A stretch of 64,000 bases of DNA from NCBI RefSeq assembly GCF_019925205.1, contig NC_083560.1, forward strand, positions 22,959,145 through 23,023,144, read 5' to 3'. The notes under the pieces were generated by a model. It was not told where the DNA came from. It did no database searches and saw nothing but the letters and a program-made list of their open reading frames with translations. The translations under genes were made by a program, and so were the position numbers. Positions 58,201-64,000 of the stretch are shown one piece after another. Every line of letters begins with the position of its first letter. Within the stretch, counting starts at the first letter, position 1. Origin of the DNA: Metopolophium dirhodum (taxonomy: Eukaryota; Arthropoda; Insecta; Hemiptera; Aphididae).

Positions 58201-61200
58201 TATACAATGAAATGTTCAAAATATTTAGACTACCTATTTTAAACTATTCATACCATGAATATAGTTTCATTTAATTCAGCAGTCAGATTTATATTCAATT
58301 TATTTGGAAAATAATAGTTCAAACTACCAGATTAAGAAATTATTGATAATATTATAAATCAAATATTAGCCTTAGAAATATTTGATAATATCTTAAACTT
58401 ATAATTGTTTTTATGTTTACAACGGCGAATGGCTTTATACAATTTAACATACCCATGATGCCGTATACTCAAAACTTTATTTAAAGCAATTAAACTATTT
58501 ATTTTAATAAAATTATTTGTATATTTTACTAAAATTGATTTAAGATTTTTAATGTGAAATAATTGGTTGTGGGAAATATATGATGTGAACATTCTGTTAT
58601 GTAATATAAATATAATGTAAATTGAGAAGTGATTTTCTTCTTTGATTCATAACGTTAGCAATTTTTCATTATAAATAAAAAATGTTTTAAGATTTTAATT
58701 TATGTGTAGTATATAAAAATGTAGGGATTCATAGTCTGTACAAACCTCCAGCTTCTTCAGGTTTTGTTATACTTTGGTTATATTCTGGTTTGGTTACTTC
58801 GTATACTGGTTCTATACCCAATGTAATAAAACGACATTCAGCAAGATGTGGTTCAACTATGGGAAGTACAGATGCTGGCTCAGTTACATCCATTATTTCT
58901 CGACTAAAGTCATCGCTTTCATCTTTTGTATCACAATCTGTTATTATTCCATACTTAGAACAATATGATTCATTGAAAACAAGATTAACTTTCTTTATGA
59001 AATCTGACACAAACTGTTTTAATTTAGTTACACTGTCCTATAAATAAATAAGTAATTAGTGCTGGGTTGCTTGAAAAATTGTTTAATTTAATGCTTTAAT
59101 GAAATTCAATGGACCAACTATAGACCACTAAATCGTGTTTAAGAATAGCTAGACTATTCATGGACTATTCATTAAATGTTTAGTGACTCGGCATAAATCA
59201 ATGCAATATAATATACTAAATAGTATGAACTTAAATGCTATTTTAATTACTTTAATTAAAATCTCGTATGACAGTTCTTCTTCTTCAACTAATTCTCTTT
59301 TTTCACTCTCTTTAATATCTGTAAAAATATACATTTAATTATAAAATAAACTTAAAATAGATCATATATTATCAAGAATGGAGTCATTATTTATCATGTT
59401 ATGTAAATATTATGCATCTTTTAACCATCTGACTTATCATTACAGAATAGTTAGGTATATACAGTACACAAACTATCTATTAATTATTTTGAAATAATTT
59501 AATTCTATGACAAAATTACTTATGCACGCTTGTATAGTTATAGTGCAATCAATCTAGTTCTGTTAGCTAATTATGACTCCATCTATATAGAATCCATGCG
59601 CTAAACAAACTAGCGGTTGGTGACTCCGTCCAACCCGAGGCGCTATAACTACACACCCATAGGAATGCAGTTTTTGTGTGTGAAAGTTACCCAAAATATA
59701 CCCTTTTGACTGCTAGTGTCGGCTGTCTAGTGTGGTGGATTCACCACCGCCAGTTCGTTTGGCATGGACTATAATATCATACACATTTAAAATATAAATC
59801 ATGTGATCTATGAAATTAAAAACAATAAAATATAATACCTATTCTTGAGATTATTTTGTTTATTAATTTTGAGATATTATCCATGAGATCCTTGTACAAT
59901 GTTTCTATTTCTTTTTTTTTACATTCCGGAATTGGCAAATACGAACCAACGTTAAATTCTAACCTATGTACCATTTTTATGCATAAAATAAACTTAAAAT
60001 CATTTAAATTTAATCGACAAATTACCTATATTGTTCCAAAGCTTTTTTTAATTTAAGAACTTTATCCATGTCACAATTTTGTTTAACAGCATCTAGAAAT
60101 AAATTCATACTCGTAGCAGATTCTTCTGGTAATTGGATTAATAGTCTTGCATGTTTCTGCTCATCGTGTACTTGGTCACAGCTTTTACTATATAACATAT
60201 ACAAATAAAATATGAAAACAAAATTACTTGGAAAAATATAGCATTAAGAATATATATGTGAACAAGACACTTACAATATTAAATTCTGTTATTAAATTAT
60301 TTTATGCAATAAGATTGTAATGTTTTCATGGTTATTTAGGTTATTGTTACTTAGCTAAATATAAGTTTAACTTACTTAGATGATCCAGGACTGGTTTTAG
60401 ACATCCAATCTTCAGATAAGTCATATTCTACATCTTGAAAACTAAAGCCATCGCCATTTAGTTTGACAACAAATAATTCTTGTGGCCAACATTTGGTTTT
60501 TTCACCATTAACCCACATCACTAAGATCTAAACAATTAAAACAAATTAAAATGTTGACAATTTACACAGATATATTATTATTTAATGAATTGTATAAAAA
60601 CTTACCTTGCCATCAGGCCCTGCACTTAATACTTGTCCAGCAGTTAAGGTCTTTAAATCTGGGTTTGTATCAGGATTAATATGTATAACGAGATAACCAG
60701 ATTTAAAATGGAAATCCGGATGATCATGTAAGTCATATACACTAAGATAAGTCTTTTTAATAGGATATGGCCTAAAAATCATTTATATTAGATTCAGTAA
60801 TGGTTTTAAGAAATATTAACACAGTTAATTCATACAATGATGGATATTCAGGGTAAACTTTAAACCATTGTACATGAGCAGTGCGTTCTGCATGGTCCAC
60901 AGATTCTACAACACCATAAACGTCAGTTGCAGGACTTTTTTCAGTAACAAAATTGCCAGGAAAAAACTCAAGGTCATCAAGAGTTTGTACTGGGTAGAGA
61001 TCAGTGGAGGAAACTCCAGTTTCTTTAGTACCATCCTATAAAACAAATAGCTTTAATATAAACTAAAAGATACTGAATATTATATTATATAAATATTAAA
61101 TAAACTAAGCGTTTTAAATGATCCTAATTCCACCTTTATGACCTTAATAACTTAAGGACCTTTATGACTTTTTAAGTAATGTTCTGCAGTTTATTTTCCA

Positions 61201-63690
61201 TATGCTGTGCTCCAGGTAGAATCCCACCTTTTACATTATATTCTGTGTTTTTGTGATAAGTCACTAATGATTTGGCGTTAATTATAGTTTGGAATCTCCA
61301 AGTTAGGATCATGCAAACCAAAAACTGAATTTGGTCATCACTTGATATATTCTTATTTAGATTTTAGAGTATAAAAATGAATTCAAATACATACCTGCCA
61401 TATAACATCTACCATAGATTTTGTGTAGCAAATCTCAACTACAACTTTGGAATTTGGTTTGGTTTTTACTTTAGGTATATTAAATTGTTTACTTTTTTTG
61501 ATTAATGATTTCCACATACGGTTCCTCTTTAATCTGTTTGATTTTAATGTATGTACTAAAAAATATATTAGCAGTTTATTTTGATTTTATAAAATAGTTT
61601 AGTACATATATTATAATAAATAGTACATTTTTATAATAGATTACACAGAAAGGTTTTTTTTTAAATATACACCTTATTTTTACCATTTATTCAAACAATG
61701 ATTGTTTATTTTATGTGTTCTTAAAAGACTATACTTTCAAATACAAAGACTATTTTATAATATTCAAAGATTTTTCAATAGTGATGTATTTTTTAGGTTC
61801 CAAACCCCATTGCATACCTATTACATAATACATAATATATTTAAAGATCCATTATGGCAGTATACTATTATTCTTATTACATAAAATACAACCCAGTAAC
61901 TAATTAGTATTTTTTTAAAATACCGTTTAAATTTTAAACACACCAACATTTAAGCATTCTAATATTTTAAAACTGAAAAAATAGAAATGTTAACGTGAAA
62001 AAAAATTGTTCAACAACTTGAAAATCTTAATAGTTGTCCAAAACCCAAGAATTAAAAAAGATATAATATCATTGTATAAGAAAAACCATTCTGAGCGAAT
62101 ACGGTCAGTCAACCTATGATATTACTAAGTATATTTTGATGATATTATTGTGAATAAAGTTAATTATACATAACCTATTTACGTGGAACCTTGTTTTGAA
62201 TTTTCAATCATTAACTATAAATATTGATCATTTTATACATTTTTAACTACAAAAAAAATATTAAATTTTAAATTTCATAAATTTTGTCAAAATCTTGTAT
62301 TTTTTATATTTTTCAACTGCTATAGTAACAATAATTTGGAGCCTTATATTAAATTTGTATCCAACAAATGAAGCTGTATTCACAAATATAGAAAAAAAAA
62401 CTAAAAAAATGGAAAACTGACAATATTAAGTTTATGTGTATAAGAATATGATGAATCTTGTATTACATTTACAAATCTTAGATTTAAATAGAATTTTTTT
62501 TTATGTATTACTAACTCAAAATATTTTGCACATCTTCGTAAATTTTATGTATTTTGTCAATATTTGTATTTTAAATGCTTATAAAAAAAAAATTTTGACC
62601 ACGGATTTTTAATATTTTCTCATCTGCCTTTGAAACAATATATTAGGAGCCTTACAAGCATATTTGATAAAACATCACTATTTAGAAAAATATAATTTAA
62701 AATTACAATATTTTTATTATTTTACCGGCTATGCTTGTAGATGATTTAGATTCACATTTTTTGGATATTAATCTAGTACATTTATATACCTTATTTAATA
62801 TTCTTTCATTTATTTGTCTTAGGACAGCTGAAACATCTCTACTAGATCCATTTTGTGTACCTATAAAACAATATTCAATAGCATATTAATTTTTTTGATA
62901 TTTACTCTATATTACATAATAAGGTCGATTTAGAAAAAATACAATTCATAGTTTAGTTAATACCTTTTAATTGATAGAGTTATTTTATTTAAAAGTAGAG
63001 AAATTGATAAACAGTACAGATGAAAGTTTAAAACTGCCTTAGTTGAGATATCTTCAATTATACATATAGACTTTTCTTTAAAAAATATTTTGGCAAAGTA
63101 ATGAGAATATAAAAATATTGTTTGTACCTACTTCCCTTTATTTAATTATTTTTAACGATAGCTGAAGTTATAACATGCGTCATTTTTTTATTAAACATTG
63201 AAAAAAAAAACATAAGGGATATATTCTCTCCTTCCCCCTTTGTTTGACCACCAATGGTTTGATCTTATTTTTCTATATGGCTGCCATTCCATATAACCAG
63301 AAATTGCTTGAATTTTTGCCCCTTAAGAAATACCTTAAATATCTTATCAAATGTTAACTAAAAACTGTCAATAAAATATAAAATAAACATTGTCATTACA
63401 TATATTTAATATATCGTATATACATACTTAATAATAAGTTATCTATATTTATATGACCCAACCCAATAGGATGTGAACTCTTTGATGCTTTTTTGATACC
63501 TAAATGTTTTTTGTAGTGCTTATCTTTATTATTTTTACTGTGTATTGAACCTGATCCAATATTAAAAGCTTCTGTACATTTAGATCGCCACTGTTTCATT
63601 GTCATCAAATTATCGGTATCTTTAATTGTATACCAATGTGTGTCTCCCACTTGAATTGAACAAGACTCAAATAGACCAATAGTTTTTAGT
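55239..63690 (-). CDS. UBE2O: UBE2O, E2/E3 hybrid ubiquitin-conjugating enzyme (5' end outside window)
   Basis: Sixteen exons were read on the minus strand: 63428-63690, 62726-62860, 61395-61555, 60836-61035, 60606-60771, 60376-60527, 60026-60187, 59839-59963, 59251-59318, 58746-59037, 57652-57812, 57233-57497, 57022-57175, 55634-55699, 55501-55556 and 55239-55360 (stop TAA at 55239). All have AG/GT borders and every splice phase matches, giving about 849 codons. Family hallmarks in order: SH3-like repeats (DGTKETGVSSTDL, VYGVVESVDHAERT, AGQVLSAGPDGK, then a CWPQ motif), an acidic/charged stretch with coiled-coil character, a UBC core with NPNLYEDGKVCLSLLGTW and its catalytic Cys, then QRGQNLAKENSRVYNEM and a C-terminal helix. 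UBE2O is known as a large cytosolic E2 that also acts as an E3, ubiquitinating misfolded or unassembled basic proteins. The human protein is about 1,290 residues, so roughly a third, at the N-terminus, lies beyond 64 kb. Introns hold several MITEs and an AT-rich repeat but the frame is intact. Exon 63428-63690 needs one upstream nucleotide to complete its first codon. Confidence 0.93.
56590..56643. repeat. hAT-type transposon end in a UBE2O intron
   Basis: Reading leftwards: TGGGGTCATTAAATGGCAG then CCCGCGCACAATTTTTATCCGGCCCGTAG in segments; this resembles a common hAT terminus (CAGGGGTCATTAAATGGC). No partner end or target duplication was identified. Confidence 0.5.
56803..56993. mobile_element. 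piggyBac-type MITE in a UBE2O intron
   Basis: Inverted ends CCCTTTGACTA / TAGTCAAAGGG with TTAA at left (56799-56802) and CTAA, probably mutated TTAA, at right (56994-56997). Non-coding, 191 bp. Confidence 0.65.
57233..57497 (-). other. UBE2O: UBE2O exon encoding the UBC catalytic core
   Basis: This exon carries most of the ubiquitin-conjugating fold: the RGPEKTPYAGGLFLFDV strand region, the PPTYPLQPP loop, the NPNLYEDGKVCLSLLGTW active site with the thiolester-forming Cys, and LLQLLVSIQG leading into the next exon. All expected catalytic-core landmarks (HPN-like NPN, Cys, W after GT) are present, so the enzyme should be active. The exon ends in CAA-G and the next begins GA-CTG, restoring QGLILVSEP. 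The reading frame runs a few codons past the donor at 57232, into the intron. Confidence 0.93.
59560..59770. repeat. GC-richer insertion in a UBE2O intron, unclassified
   Basis: About 210 bp of clearly higher GC than the intron around it, with TCACCACCGCCAGTTCG at the right. No inverted ends or target duplication confirmed. Confidence 0.35.
62055..62660 (+). repeat. AT-rich interspersed repeat in a UBE2O intron
   Basis: Starts within the head (ATATAATATCATTGTATAAGAAAAACC), has CATTCTGAGCGAATACGGTCAGTC, TGAATAAAGTTAATTATACATAACC and body blocks. Antisense to the gene, in the intron between exons 61395-61555 and 62726-62860; it does not touch splice sites. Confidence 0.8.
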
Positions 63691-64000
63691 CTAAAAATAT
63701 TAAAACAGTTAAAACTATTACATAATAAAATAAATAATATCAAACTATTTATTTGCATTTATGTATAATAATATGCACATTGCAATACCATGTTGTGCAC
63801 ATTAATTTATTGAACATAACATTTAATTACAGTGTTCAATTTTATGTTCACTTCAATGATTACAATATTAAAAAAATAATAATATAACTAACTGTAATTA
63901 CAAAAACAAAATGATTCTGAACCAAACTTATTAAAATTAAACTAACTAGAATTTAAATAAGGTAAACAATTTCTTTCTCCACCAAATCTTGATGAAATGA
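63691..64000 (-). other. UBE2O: UBE2O intron and possible next exon at the window edge
   Basis: The acceptor of exon 63428-63690 is at 63691-63692. The last ~55 bp of the window are open on the minus strand (SRFGGERNCLPYLN) but end without a convincing donor in the needed phase, so an upstream exon here is only a possibility. Confidence 0.3.

Overview
The window is eukaryotic nuclear DNA. It is very AT-rich, packed with transposable elements, and its real genes have short exons with GT-AG introns. The small secreted-protein gene style, the Gypsy/errantivirus elements with env genes and the repeat style suggest a sap-sucking hemipteran, most likely an aphid. That assignment is inference; no host gene here proves the species. 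Two host genes can be supported. (1) A minus-strand, multi-exon UBE2O gene (E2/E3 hybrid ubiquitin ligase) occupies 55.2-63.7 kb and continues past the right edge. Sixteen exons join in frame and carry the SH3-like repeats, the acidic/coiled-coil region and an intact UBC core. (2) A two-exon minus-strand gene at 22.4-22.9 kb encodes an 80-residue protein with a clear signal peptide and no recognised domain. Its exons are too short for simple ORF detection.

Layout: 1-6 kb, MITEs and an abundant AT-rich repeat family; 6.1-7.8 kb, a hAT element with an exact 8-bp target duplication; 8 kb, a piggyBac relic; 9.4-11.1 kb, mariner-like MITE copies; 11.1-12.3 kb, a gag/protease remnant with a polypurine tract and 3' LTR; 12.6-13.0 kb, a foldback element; 13.7-15.4 kb, a repeat holding a solo LTR and a chimeric insertion; 16-20 kb, more repeats; 20.4-21.6 kb, low-complexity DNA with a recurrent GGCC motif; 22.4-22.9 kb, the secreted-protein gene; 23.8-26.3 kb, repeat array; 29.0-30.4 kb, two Mutator-like (MULE) remnants; 31.1-37.5 kb, repeat array with an LTR fragment; 38-45.5 kb, a decayed Gypsy/errantivirus-type provirus (gag, RT/RNase H, integrase, env) on the minus strand, split inside RNase H by a 1.16-kb Ginger-like DNA transposon; 45.5-46.4 kb, a repeat/LTR composite also found at 14 kb in the other orientation; 46.4-51.8 kb, intergenic DNA and MITEs; 51.9-54.5 kb, a young, structurally complete LTR element carrying only an env-like gene; then UBE2O.

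The most notable items are the env-only LTR element (near-identical LTRs, exact ACCT target duplication, one long intact reading frame); the Ginger-like element that keeps a 104-residue spliced reading frame with the family's cysteine-rich tail; the small secreted-protein gene; and a duplicated UBE2O last exon lying on the far side of the env element. All calls come from reading the sequence; no database search was possible.
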